56,039 bases of DNA from Polyangium sp. 15x6 (GTDB lineage: Bacteria > Myxococcota_A > Polyangia > Polyangiales > Polyangiaceae), in contig NZ_JASBQE010000078.1 in NCBI RefSeq assembly GCF_029960785.1, positions 1 to 56,039 on the forward strand, in the 5' to 3' direction. Every line of letters starts with the position of its first letter. Position 1 is the stretch's first letter. Shown piece by piece: positions 9,747 to 18,203 of this stretch. A program made the position numbers and the translations under genes. The notes below the pieces were generated by a model, which was not told where the DNA came from, did no database searches, and saw only the letters and a list, made by a program, of their open reading frames with translations.

Positions 9747-11299
9747 TGGAGGACCTCGTGGCCCCGACGCGAAAACAAGACGAACCTCGCTCGAAAAAAA
9801 CGACACTCGGGCTCACCATTCGCGACATCGTGATCTCCTCGGGGCTGTTCGCCCTCTTCGCAACATTCTTCGCGCGAGGTGGCAGGCTCGTGCCCGACCT
9901 TCCAAAGCCCTCACGGCTCGTGGACATGAAGATCGTGACCGAGGCCTCGAGCGAGACTTGTGGCTCGGCGCCGCACGACGGACACCCCGTCATCGTCGAG
10001 ATGCTGTACAGCAGTGACAAACAGGCGTGGATCGACGAGGCAGCGACTCGGTTCGCGAAGATATGTCCGAAAATCCAGATCAAGGCGATTGCGGCGGGCG
10101 GTATCGAGGGAGCCGACTCCATCCTGAAGGGGGAGGTAAAACCGACGCTCTGGTCGCCCGCGGACGATCTCGTCCTTCGTTACCTCGATGGGCGCTGGAA
10201 GGAGAGCCGCGGCCGATCACCGTTCGACATCACGAAGCAGGTTTCTCTCGCCCGATCCCCGCTCGTGATCTTGATATGGGAAGATCGGCTCGAGGTCCTC
10301 GAAGCCATCCTCGAGAAAAGCAAGAGTGGCGAGGGGCTGTGGGTGGACGCGATGTGCCCGGGGGTGCCGCGGGACCCGCAGGATCTCGAGGAGATGGCCC
10401 TCGAGCACATGGTGCCAGGGACGTGGAGCGATTGGTACGGCTCGGTCGTCCCGGCCGCGCTCCCGCCACAGCCGGCGCCCGCGGCTCGGCGGGTCGACAA
10501 GAAACCCCAACGAGCCTATATCGCGCCGTTTCCGACGGCGGACGAAATGAAGCGGTGGGGAAGGGCGAAGTTCGAGCACCCGTCGCCGACGCGCTCGGCG
10601 GAGGGGCTCGCGGCGCTTTACCTCATGGCCTACGATTACGCATTGCCTCCGAACGACAGGCCGACCGCGCTCAAGGAGCGGATCAAGGAGGCGCTCGGAC
10701 AACCCGCCAAAGAGGGCGTGGTCGTGCGTGGCGACCTTGCCGAGCCGGATTTCGCTCGCTCGTTCCAGGAGCGGCGGGAGGCTTTCGAGCGCTGGCTCAA
10801 GCGATGCGAAGCGGGCGCGCCGGCCCCCACCCCGTCGGCGCCCCTCTTGACCGACGCCATCTTCGACCTCGGCGCGAGCCGATATGACGCCGTGGTGACG
10901 CAGGAGCAGCTCGTTTTCACGATTCTTCAGCAATTCGACAACCATGCGGACGTGATGGCAGAGCTGCGCGTCGTGTACCCGCAGCCGACGCTCGTGAACG
11001 AACATCCCGTGGTCATCTTCGACGACGGGACGCTCACCGCCGAGCAACGCACGGCTGCCGAGAAGTGGATCGGCTTCCTTCGTGGCCCGGAGATGCAGAA
11101 GCTGGCCGTCAAGCGGGGTCTTCGGCCGGCGACCCCCGAGTTGAAGCTCCGGAGCATCGAGGACTCCGAGAATCCTTTCTTCAGATTCCGACGTTATGGC
11201 GTGGAGATCGACGCGCCGTTCGTCGAAGCGCCGCGCCTCGACGGCAAATTCGTGAACGAGCTCGTTCGCGCCTGGCGGGACGCGACGGGGAGACACTGA
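9746..11299 (+). CDS. Membrane-anchored extracellular binding-protein-like protein
   Basis: A 517-residue protein. After a charged N terminus there is one hydrophobic stretch (about residues 28-42) followed by a large polar domain, so it is probably anchored in the inner membrane with a periplasmic body. Several segments resemble type 2 periplasmic binding folds: the opening strand VIVEMLYSSDKQAWIDEAA, LWSPADDLVLRYL, and SPLVILIWEDRLEV. Late segments such as YPQPTLVNEHPVVIFDD and GFLRGPEMQKLAVKRG match the end of solute-binding proteins. A Pro/Ala-rich linker sits near residue 240. The start is the ATG overlapping the previous stop (TGATG). No permease gene follows, so ordinary import is unlikely; a sensing or accessory role is my inference. 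Confidence 0.8.
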   Translation: MEDLVAPTRKQDEPRSKKTTLGLTIRDIVISSGLFALFATFFARGGRLVPDLPKPSRLVDMKIVTEASSETCGSAPHDGHPVIVEMLYSSDKQAWIDEAATRFAKICPKIQIKAIAAGGIEGADSILKGEVKPTLWSPADDLVLRYLDGRWKESRGRSPFDITKQVSLARSPLVILIWEDRLEVLEAILEKSKSGEGLWVDAMCPGVPRDPQDLEEMALEHMVPGTWSDWYGSVVPAALPPQPAPAARRVDKKPQRAYIAPFPTADEMKRWGRAKFEHPSPTRSAEGLAALYLMAYDYALPPNDRPTALKERIKEALGQPAKEGVVVRGDLAEPDFARSFQERREAFERWLKRCEAGAPAPTPSAPLLTDAIFDLGASRYDAVVTQEQLVFTILQQFDNHADVMAELRVVYPQPTLVNEHPVVIFDDGTLTAEQRTAAEKWIGFLRGPEMQKLAVKRGLRPATPELKLRSIEDSENPFFRFRRYGVEIDAPFVEAPRLDGKFVNELVRAWRDATGRH

Positions 11300-11336
11300 C
11301 CCGCCCATCGTTGCAGCTTGCGAACGGAGGAGAATC

Positions 11337-12017
11337 ATGGCGACTGAAACCACGCAATCCAATCAGCCGACGGAGAAGAAGACGGACGAGCCTCGAATCG
11401 AGGTGAAAGAGGAGGCGACGAGCGCCCCCGAGGTCGAGCCGAAGGCAGAAGCCAAGGCCGGGCCGAGCGCCGCGCCGAAGACCGAGGAGAAGGCCCGGAG
11501 CAACGCCGCGCCGAAGTCCCCGGAGCCCGTTTCGCGCGTGGGCCGCGCGGATGCCGTCATTCGGCGAAACGTGCTTTGGGTGCTCGGCGCCGGGCTCGTT
11601 CCCGTGCCTATCGTCGACATCGTCGCGGTCACGGGCATCCAGGTGAAAATGCTCGCCGAGCTCTCGGAGCTTTATGAGCTCAGTTTCCGGGAGGACATCG
11701 CCAAGAAGCTCATCGGCTCGCTCTTCTCGGGAGTCCTCGGCGTCGGCGCCGGCGCCGTGCTCGGTGCCAGCCTGGGGAAGCTCATTCCGTTCGTGGGCAC
11801 CGCGTTCGGCTTCGTGACGGTCCCCGTCATCTCGGCCGCGTTCACCCGGGCGCTGGGCAAGGTCTTCGTCATGCATTTCGAGACAGGCGGTACGCTGCTC
11901 GATTTCGACCCGCACAAGGTGCGCAGCTACTTCAAGCAGGAGTTCGAGAACGCCAAGGAGTACGTCGCGGACGTGCAGAAGTCCCAAGAGGACGCCAAGA
12001 CGACCAAGCCGTCCTGA
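11337..12017 (+). CDS. DUF697-like (YcjF-type) membrane protein
   Basis: A 226-residue protein. The first 65 or so residues are Lys/Glu/Pro/Ala-rich and probably disordered. The core has VRRNVLWVLGAGLVPVPIVD-like sequence (here IRRNVLWVLGAGLVPVPIV), then VKMLAELSELYEL, and a glycine-rich hydrophobic hairpin GVLGVGAGAVLGASLG near residues 138-153, all typical of DUF697 proteins. A good GGAGG site lies 5-10 nt before the ATG. It sits 37 nt after the binding-protein-like gene and 23 nt before the SPFH gene, so the three probably form one membrane-associated unit. DUF697 proteins are often linked to membrane GTPases or stress functions; the exact role here is unknown. Confidence 0.82.
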   Translation: MATETTQSNQPTEKKTDEPRIEVKEEATSAPEVEPKAEAKAGPSAAPKTEEKARSNAAPKSPEPVSRVGRADAVIRRNVLWVLGAGLVPVPIVDIVAVTGIQVKMLAELSELYELSFREDIAKKLIGSLFSGVLGVGAGAVLGASLGKLIPFVGTAFGFVTVPVISAAFTRALGKVFVMHFETGGTLLDFDPHKVRSYFKQEFENAKEYVADVQKSQEDAKTTKPS

Positions 12018-12040
12018 CCAGCCCTTGATGAGAGCCGCCA

Positions 12041-13120
12041 ATGAGCAAACCGGAAGCGGATGAAGAGATGCAAAATGGATCTTCGAGTGGCGACGCGAAG
12101 AAGCCACCCTTCCGGGAGCGGCTCGCGAAGTGGCTCCGGAAGGCACGATTCACCCTCTATACGACGCTGGTCGTCCTCCTGTTCGTGGTCGGCTTCCTCT
12201 GGCCGCGGATCTTCATCCGCGTGCCGGCGGGGAGCAGCGCCGTCATGTATCGTTTTTTCCTCGGTGGGACGGTGACGAATCGTTTCTGGGGCGAGGGGCT
12301 CAACGTGATCCCCCCCTGGGACGAGCTCACCGTCTACGAGACGCGAATGCAGCAGCAAAAGCTGAAATTCGACGTGCTCAGCGAGGAGGGGCTCAACCTC
12401 CCGGTGGAGGTCTCCGTACGATACCAACCGAACATGGAGATGCTCGGTTATCTACACCAGGACATCGGCGTCGATTACTTCGAGCGCTTGATCCGACCCG
12501 AGGTCGAGTCCCACGTCCGGCGCACCTTCGGCAGCCGGACGGCGCACGAGATCTACACGAGCGTGCGTGACCTCCTCCAGGAGGTCGGCAAGGTATCGGC
12601 GCTCGGGCGCCTCGATGAAAGTGGTAATGCGCGTCCCTACGTGCAGCTCTACGAGCTCAAGCTCATCGATATCGAGCTGCCCGAGATCGTCCAGAGCGCG
12701 ATCGCGGACAAGTACAAGCAAGAGCAGCTCATGCTCGAGTATCGCTTCAGGCTGGAGAAGGAAGAGAAAGAGGCCGAGCGGAGGCGCACGGAGGCGGCAG
12801 GGATCCGCGATTACAACCTCATCGCGACCAAGGTTTCTCCGGACATCCTCAAGTGGCGCAGCATCGAGGCGTCGCTGGAGCTCGCGAAGTCGCAGATCGA
12901 GCTCGCGAAATCGCAGAACTCGAAGGTGGTCGTGCTCGGCGGCGGGCCGGGCACGCAGATGCTCATGAATGTCGATGGGGCCACGGTCGCTCCCCCGGCG
13001 GCGGCCGCGGTCGAAAAAAGCACGGAGGTAAAGAAGGATCAGGGAACCGGTACGTCCGCGGCCGATGCGGCATCTGCGCAGGCTTCGAGCCAGCAGGGGG
13101 CACAGGGGAACGGGCAGTGA
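12041..13120 (+). CDS. SPFH/band 7 (stomatin/prohibitin-like) membrane protein
   Basis: A 359-residue protein with one N-terminal membrane span (about residues 41-58, LYTTLVVLLFVVGFLWP) followed directly by an SPFH domain: RVPAGSSAVMYRFF, the GLNVIPPWDELTVYETR segment, and VSVRYQPN. A charged helical region near residues 235-265 (EYRFRLEKEEKEAERRR) is probably a coiled coil for oligomer assembly. The last 55 residues are Ala/Gln/Gly-rich and look disordered. Members of this family form large rings or membrane microdomain scaffolds. As last gene of the run it may organise the upstream membrane proteins; that is inference from order only. Confidence 0.92.
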   Translation: MSKPEADEEMQNGSSSGDAKKPPFRERLAKWLRKARFTLYTTLVVLLFVVGFLWPRIFIRVPAGSSAVMYRFFLGGTVTNRFWGEGLNVIPPWDELTVYETRMQQQKLKFDVLSEEGLNLPVEVSVRYQPNMEMLGYLHQDIGVDYFERLIRPEVESHVRRTFGSRTAHEIYTSVRDLLQEVGKVSALGRLDESGNARPYVQLYELKLIDIELPEIVQSAIADKYKQEQLMLEYRFRLEKEEKEAERRRTEAAGIRDYNLIATKVSPDILKWRSIEASLELAKSQIELAKSQNSKVVVLGGGPGTQMLMNVDGATVAPPAAAAVEKSTEVKKDQGTGTSAADAASAQASSQQGAQGNGQ

Positions 13121-13299
13121 CGACGTGGGACGCGCTCCCGCCGCTGCTCCCCGCGTACAGTTCCGGGCGGAACGTGGCCGTTTTTTGGTCCGCATTGGCC
13201 TGACGGCCCATTCCGAAGGAGCCCGACTCTCGTGCGACGCAGCGTATGGCGTAGCCTTGCCATTCGAGGTTCACCATGCGGCCGAGGGAGGGGATGACG

Positions 13300-14316
13300 A
13301 TGCGTGCAGGGAGCGCGGCCCGCGTGCTCGTGGCCATGTTTCCGCTGATATTCTTGTCCGCGTGCCAGGCGGGGCGGGTCTCCCCCGCGAAGGACGCGCA
13401 AACGCCGCCGCCCACGGAACATGTCCGTAGCGCGCGGCCATGCCCGCTCCCCTCCGGCGACCCGCTCTGCCCCCTGAACAGCGCCTTCCGCGACGCTTAC
13501 ACCGAGCGCCGCGCCGCCATGCTCGCGGCCTCCGGACCAGTGCTCGTGCAATACGGCGATACGCTCGTCCTCCTGCATCGTGGCGAGCGGCTCGAGCGGC
13601 CGGCCACGAATGAGCGTTATCACGAGCTCAAGACCCTCGCGCACGTTCCCTTTGCCCTCTATTTGCTGCTTTCTGGAGCTGATGGCCCGATCGACGAGGC
13701 GCAGCTCGGCAAGCTCGTCTCCTACGAAGCCCTCCTCAGGGCGGCGCTCTCCACGATCGACGCGAGGTTTTCCGACGTGGCCCAGCGCGAGCGCCAGCGG
13801 CGCATCCTGACCCGCTCGCTCTCGCTCATCGATCAAACCACCCGCGAGAAGCGCCTGACGCCGAGCACGCTCGGCGCGTTCGTTCGCTCGCAGCGCGCCG
13901 ACGTCCTGGAGAACATAAGGGAGGCCGCCTACCAGAATGTAATGACCCTCCACGCGCAGGTGACGGCGTGGGCCGTGCGCATGACGCCCGAGGAGCGCGC
14001 GCGGCTGCGGGTGGTGATCGGGACGGCGCACATGGCACGCCCCGGCAATCTGTCGATCCAATATTTCGCGGCATGGCTCGGTGAGCCCGTCGCCGGTCGC
14101 GCCGCCGACGAGCGCATCGTCGACGGGGCGCGTATCATCGTGGCCGAGAACATTTTCGATACGGACCGCTCGATCGCGCTCGTCGGGACGCACATCGTCG
14201 ATCGAACCGCCGCCGCGGCATTCTTCGACGACCCCTTGCGCCTCGATAGGGACGTCCTATCGGATGCGGCCGAGGAGGCCATTCGCGCGCTCTTCGGCGG
14301 CTCACCTACGAAGTGA
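13300..14316 (+). CDS. Predicted lipoprotein of unknown function
   Basis: A secreted protein of about 338 residues with a lipobox (LIFLSAC) after a hydrophobic signal segment, so probably lipid-anchored. I chose the ATG at 13300 because GAGGGAGGGG ends 6 nt upstream; in-frame ATGs at 13276 and 13294 are alternatives. The mature part has an early Cys-containing segment (RPCPLPSGDPLCPL) and then a mostly helical body without recognised motifs. It does not look coupled to the SPFH gene (179 nt gap) and converges with the next gene, overlapping its end by 11 nt. Confidence 0.8.
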   Translation: MRAGSAARVLVAMFPLIFLSACQAGRVSPAKDAQTPPPTEHVRSARPCPLPSGDPLCPLNSAFRDAYTERRAAMLAASGPVLVQYGDTLVLLHRGERLERPATNERYHELKTLAHVPFALYLLLSGADGPIDEAQLGKLVSYEALLRAALSTIDARFSDVAQRERQRRILTRSLSLIDQTTREKRLTPSTLGAFVRSQRADVLENIREAAYQNVMTLHAQVTAWAVRMTPEERARLRVVIGTAHMARPGNLSIQYFAAWLGEPVAGRAADERIVDGARIIVAENIFDTDRSIALVGTHIVDRTAAAAFFDDPLRLDRDVLSDAAEEAIRALFGGSPTK

Positions 14317-15127
14317 ACGCGGATGCGTGTTCCGCCGCCCACTGCGCGAACGTCCGCGCCGGTCGCCCGGTCACCTGCTCGACCGTGGGCGTGACCGTGT
14401 ATCCGATTTCCGGCGTATTACCATAAATGTACACGAAAAACTCGATGGCCTCGGGCGAAAACCCCATCCCCTGCCACCGCTCGCGTGCTTGCTGCTCCGT
14501 CAACGCGACGAGCTTGATCTCGCGCTTGGCTGCAGCGGCGAGGATATCGACCATCTGACGCAGGCTGAGCACTTCCGGCCCCGTGATGGTGTACGTCTTG
14601 CCTGCGTGGCCATCCTGCGTCAATGCTGCCACGGCGACGGCCGCGATATCGGCCTCATGGACGACCGCGCTCAGCCGGTCGGGAAACGGCTCGCGCACGA
14701 GCCCCTCGCTGCGAATCGACGCCGCCCATTCGAGGTGGTTCGACATGAACTCCACCGGCTGCAGAAAGGTCCAATCGACGCTCCCGGCGGCGACCGCCTC
14801 ATCGAGCGGCGCGGGCGCGCCGCCGAGCAGCACCGAGATCCGTCGCACCCCGGCCCGTTCGGCGAGCGCGACGAGCCGTGCCCCGGTCTCGAGCGGCGCG
14901 GAATCGTCGCCGCCGAAGTTGATCAAGTGCACGGCCTCGATGCCCTCGAAGGCTTCCGCGAATGTGTCCGGCGCGGTCAGGTCGCCGGCCACGGCGTGGA
15001 CGCCGGCGGGGAAATGGGCTCGCGCGGGATTGCGGGACAGCGCGCGGACGTGGTGACCGCCCTCGACGAGCTGCTTGACGATCTCGCGGCCGACGGTGCC
15101 GGTCGCGCCTGTGACCAAGATTTTCAT
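14306..15127 (-). CDS. NmrA-like NAD(P)-binding oxidoreductase (azoreductase/atypical SDR type)
   Basis: A 273-residue Rossmann protein that opens with the dinucleotide-binding motif VTGATGTVG near residue 5 and continues with an NmrA-like pattern (RALSRNPAR, AVAGDLTAPDTF, VHLINFGG). It ends with the C-terminal layout of NAD(P)H-azoreductase-like SDRs (PTVEQVTGRPARTFAQW). It lacks a classical YxxxK pair, as expected for the atypical group. The start is the ATG at 15127, preceded by GAGGAATCA. A palindrome at 15203-15219 lies upstream, and the WYL regulator is encoded just behind on the same strand, which suggests local control. Confidence 0.9.
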   Translation of the reverse strand: MKILVTGATGTVGREIVKQLVEGGHHVRALSRNPARAHFPAGVHAVAGDLTAPDTFAEAFEGIEAVHLINFGGDDSAPLETGARLVALAERAGVRRISVLLGGAPAPLDEAVAAGSVDWTFLQPVEFMSNHLEWAASIRSEGLVREPFPDRLSAVVHEADIAAVAVAALTQDGHAGKTYTITGPEVLSLRQMVDILAAAAKREIKLVALTEQQARERWQGMGFSPEAIEFFVYIYGNTPEIGYTVTPTVEQVTGRPARTFAQWAAEHASAFTS

Positions 15128-15202
15128 TGATTCCTCAAATGGGGGTGAAGGGCGCCTCGTGGGCGCCTTGGGGTTGACACCGAAGAACCTGCACCACCCC
15201 TG

Positions 15203-15219
15203 CTGACAACGGATGGCAG
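15203..15219. promoter_or_regulatory. Putative WYL-regulator operator upstream of the NmrA-like gene
   Basis: CTGACA-N5-TGGCAG, an imperfect 6-5-6 inverted repeat (one mismatch). It lies 76 nt upstream of the NmrA-like start and 47 nt downstream of the WYL regulator stop. It has the same layout as the perfect repeat at 24293-24309 next to the second WYL regulator. Function is inferred from this recurrence. Confidence 0.5.
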
Positions 15220-15265
15220 GAGCAAACCACACGCGAGCGCATTTCCCTCGATGGGGCGGCGCAGG

Positions 15266-15958
15266 CTAGCCGCGCTCGCGCTCCCAGGCCTGGAACCATT
15301 CGAGGGCCAGCACGCGGCGTGCCTTGCCGTAGGGTCGCTCGGTGAGGGCGAGGCTCACGATCCGATCGGTGCGGAAATGCCGGAACGACGCGCGCAAGCA
15401 GCACCATGCCCCGACGATCTGCTTGCCCTCGTAGTACGCGAGCTGCACCGGCCAGATCTCGCGCTCGGTGATGCGATTGGACTCGTCCTCATAGCGTAGC
15501 GCGAGCGCACGCTCCTTCCGCATTGCCTGCCGTACGAGGCCGAGCGCGGGCACCGGGACCGCATTGGCCCCGTCGAGCACGACCGGCCAAAGTCTCGTGT
15601 CGTCCATGTTCTCGCGTAGCTCCCGGGGCGAGACGGTCGCAATCTTGGCGAGCGCGTTCTTCGCGGCGCAGGCAAGACTCTCGTCGACCTGCGCGCCGAC
15701 CCAGCGCGCGCCGAGGACGAGCGCCTCGAGCTCCTCCGCGGTGAACATCAGCGGCGGCAGGAAGAAGCCGGGCCGCAGCACGTAGCCGACGCCCGCTTCG
15801 CCTTCGATCGGCGCGCCAAGTCCGATCAGCGTCTGCACGTCCCGATAAAGGGTGCGTACAGAGACCCCCTGCTCGGCCGCGAGCTCGGCCGCGGTGACCG
15901 GGCGTCGATGGCGTCGGAGCGCGTCGATGATTGCGAAGAGGCGTTCGGTCCTACCCAT
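15266..15958 (-). CDS. HTH/WYL-domain transcriptional regulator (YafY/DeoR-like)
   Basis: A 230-residue regulator. The N terminus is a winged helix (RTERLFAIIDALRRHRRPVT, then VSVRTLYRDVQTL as recognition helix), followed by a linker with RPGFFLPPLMFTAEELEAL and a C-terminal WYL-type sensor domain, here with REIWPVQLAYYEGKQIVGAW in place of the canonical WYL strand and ASFRHFRTDRI. The ATG at 15958 is chosen because homology begins there. It is transcribed divergently from the VOC gene (157 nt between the starts) and lies upstream of the NmrA-like gene, so it may control either or both. Confidence 0.9.
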   Translation of the reverse strand: MGRTERLFAIIDALRRHRRPVTAAELAAEQGVSVRTLYRDVQTLIGLGAPIEGEAGVGYVLRPGFFLPPLMFTAEELEALVLGARWVGAQVDESLACAAKNALAKIATVSPRELRENMDDTRLWPVVLDGANAVPVPALGLVRQAMRKERALALRYEDESNRITEREIWPVQLAYYEGKQIVGAWCCLRASFRHFRTDRIVSLALTERPYGKARRVLALEWFQAWERERG

Positions 15959-16115
15959 CGACCACGACGATCGCAGGACGAACGGCCGGCGTCGAGCCCG
16001 TTGTGTACCGGCGGCGCGGACCGTGGCCATTGCCCGCTCGCCCTGTCTCGTTGTACCGTCCGGATCAGCGCGCCGGCAGGACGACCCTCCTCGTCACCAC
16101 AGAAAGCAAAACCGC

Positions 16116-16484
16116 ATGATTACCCAGGTGAAGTTCGTCAGCATCCCGGTGAAGGATCAGCAGCGGGCGCTCGAGTTTTACACGCAGAAGCTCGGCTTCC
16201 AGGTGAAGACCGACCAGCCCATGGGCCCGGGGCAGCGGTGGATCGAGCTGTCCATCCCGGGGGCGCAGACCGGCGTGGTGCTCTTCACGCCGCCGGGACA
16301 GGAGTCGCGGATCGGCACCTTCTTCAATGGCTCGTTCGCCACCGCCGACGTGGAAAAGACCTACGAGGAGCTGAAGGCGCGCGGGGTGGAGTTCGTCCAG
16401 CCGCCAAAGAAGGAGTCGTGGGGCACGAGCGCGATCTTCAAGGACCCGGACGGCAACCAGTTCGTCCTCTCGTCTTTGGGCTGA
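16116..16484 (+). CDS. VOC family (glyoxalase/bleomycin-resistance fold) protein
   Basis: A 122-residue single-domain protein with two beta-alpha-beta-beta-beta motifs. It opens with VKFVSIPVKDQQRALEFY, has FNGSFATADVEKTYEELKARG in the middle and ends with IFKDPDGNQFVLSS, the standard VOC signature. Such proteins act as lyases, dioxygenases or drug-binding proteins; the substrate cannot be told. The ATG at 16116 is the homology start. It is divergent from the WYL regulator, a common arrangement for a regulator and its target. Confidence 0.92.
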   Translation: MITQVKFVSIPVKDQQRALEFYTQKLGFQVKTDQPMGPGQRWIELSIPGAQTGVVLFTPPGQESRIGTFFNGSFATADVEKTYEELKARGVEFVQPPKKESWGTSAIFKDPDGNQFVLSSLG

Positions 16485-16583
16485 CGCACGAGCCGGGCGA
16501 GCCAGGCACGGCGCTCCGGCGCGGGCCGGATGGCACTCGCGGGATGAAATGGCGGGCCGTAGGTTCCGCCTCGGGGTTTCGGC

Positions 16584-18179
16584 ATGTCGCGAAAGCCCGT
16601 GCTCATCCACGATGGCCTCGTTCGAGCGCCAAACCTCGCAGCGCTCGGGTGGCTCGCGCGCTTGCCCATCCTTCGTTCAGTCGCTGCATGGGTCGAGAGG
16701 CGTATCACACGCCGTCCTTCCGCTTCACAGCCCCGGAGCCGCGTCGTTCGATGGCTGTTTCTGCGCTCGCTCGGCGCGGTCCATTACCTCGCGTTCGCCT
16801 CGCTCGGTTCGCAGGTGCTCGGCCTTCATGGCCGCCGCGGCATCCTCCCCATTCGAGAGCGGCTCGAGCGTGCCCGGTACGTCTTCGGACCGAAGCGCTA
16901 CCAGGCCGTGCCGTCGATTTTCTGGGTGGATGCGTCCGATGCCACGCTCGTTCGCGCCTGCCGCGCAGGAAAGCTCCTCGCGGCGCTGCTCGTGCTCGGT
17001 GTCGCTCCTCGGCCCGTGCTTTTGCTGCTCTGGGCGCTCTACCTCTCGTTCGTCTCGGCCAGCGGCACGTTCCTGTCGTTTCAATGGGACGCGCTCCTCC
17101 TCGAGAGCAGCCTGCACGCGCTCCTGATCGCACCACGCGGCCTGCGTCCGGGCCTCGGCCGCGAGGACCCTCCGTGGCAAGCGGTGCTGCTCCTGCGATG
17201 GCACGTCTTCCGGCTCTACTATGAATCGGGCCTCGCGAAGCTCCAGTCCGGCGACGTCACGTGGAAGAACCGCACCGCGCTCGGCTACCATTACGAGACG
17301 CAGCCGCTCCCGACCCCGCTCGGGTGGTATGCGCATCAGCTCCCCCGCCCCGTCCAGCGGCTGTCGACCAGGCTCGCGCTTCTTTGCGAGTGTATCGTGC
17401 CGTTTCTCGTGTTCGCTCCCCGGCGCCTCCGGCGGTTTTCCTTCTGGCCCCTCGCCGGACTACAGGCGGGCATCGCCGCCACCGGCAATTATGGATTTTT
17501 CAATTTGCTCACGGTCGTACTCGGGTCATGGCTCCTGGACGACGAGCCGCTGCTCGGGAAAACCCTCTTTCGGGCCACGGGGCCCGCGCGGCCGATGCGG
17601 GGCGTCCGGCGCTTCGTGATCGGAGCGGCTGCGGGCCTTCTCTTCACGCTCACCCTCGGCGCACATCTCGAACGCTACGGCCCTCGCAGCCCGCCGGGCA
17701 TTCTCTCGCGCATGCTGAACGCGCTCGTGCCCATCCATTCGGTCAACACGTACGGGCTCTTCAGCGTCATGACGGTACGTCGACCCGAGATCGTGATCGA
17801 AGGCTCCGACGACGGAGACCGCTGGCTCGAGTACGAATTCCGGTACAAGCCCACCGATCCGCGCCGGCCCCCGCCCTGGGTCGCGCCGCATCAACCACGG
17901 CTCGACTGGCAGATGTGGTTTGCCGCGCTCGGGCCGCCGCCACGCTGGTTCGTCGCGTTCCTGGCACGTCTGCTGGAGGGATCGCCCGAGGTGCTCGCGT
18001 TGCTCCAGCGCTGTCCGTTTCCGGATCGGCCACCGCGTTACGTGCGCGCCGTTCTTTACGAGTACCGCATGACGGACATCGAGACGCGGCGCCGCACGGG
18101 CATGTGGTGGGAGCGGGAGCAGCTCGGGCTGTATTTCCCCGCGATTACGATCACGAAAACCGACTCCGCGCCGGTGTAG
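16584..18179 (+). CDS. Lipase maturation factor-like membrane protein (LMF1/LMF2 family)
   Basis: A 531-residue polytopic membrane protein. Family-typical segments are WLFLRSLGAVHYLAFASLGS (first span), PSIFWVDASDATL, FLSFQWDALLLESS, WHVFRLYYESGLAKLQSGD, TWKNRTALGYHYETQPLPTP, and the late soluble part with RWLEYEFRYKPTDPRRPPPW. In animals LMF1 helps fold lipases in the ER; bacterial homologues are common in myxobacteria but have no established role. About six to eight hydrophobic spans fall in residues 55-370, followed by a soluble C-terminal domain. It stands alone and converges with the next gene, 24 nt apart. Confidence 0.9.
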   Translation: MSRKPVLIHDGLVRAPNLAALGWLARLPILRSVAAWVERRITRRPSASQPRSRVVRWLFLRSLGAVHYLAFASLGSQVLGLHGRRGILPIRERLERARYVFGPKRYQAVPSIFWVDASDATLVRACRAGKLLAALLVLGVAPRPVLLLLWALYLSFVSASGTFLSFQWDALLLESSLHALLIAPRGLRPGLGREDPPWQAVLLLRWHVFRLYYESGLAKLQSGDVTWKNRTALGYHYETQPLPTPLGWYAHQLPRPVQRLSTRLALLCECIVPFLVFAPRRLRRFSFWPLAGLQAGIAATGNYGFFNLLTVVLGSWLLDDEPLLGKTLFRATGPARPMRGVRRFVIGAAAGLLFTLTLGAHLERYGPRSPPGILSRMLNALVPIHSVNTYGLFSVMTVRRPEIVIEGSDDGDRWLEYEFRYKPTDPRRPPPWVAPHQPRLDWQMWFAALGPPPRWFVAFLARLLEGSPEVLALLQRCPFPDRPPRYVRAVLYEYRMTDIETRRRTGMWWEREQLGLYFPAITITKTDSAPV

Positions 18180-18203
18180 GAGCCTCGGCGTGCCGCGGCC
18201 CGA

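Noticed and set aside
9746-11299. Binding-protein-like gene read as part of a normal ABC importer
   Set aside because: No importer permease or ATPase is near; the adjacent ABC genes are fused exporters of a different family.
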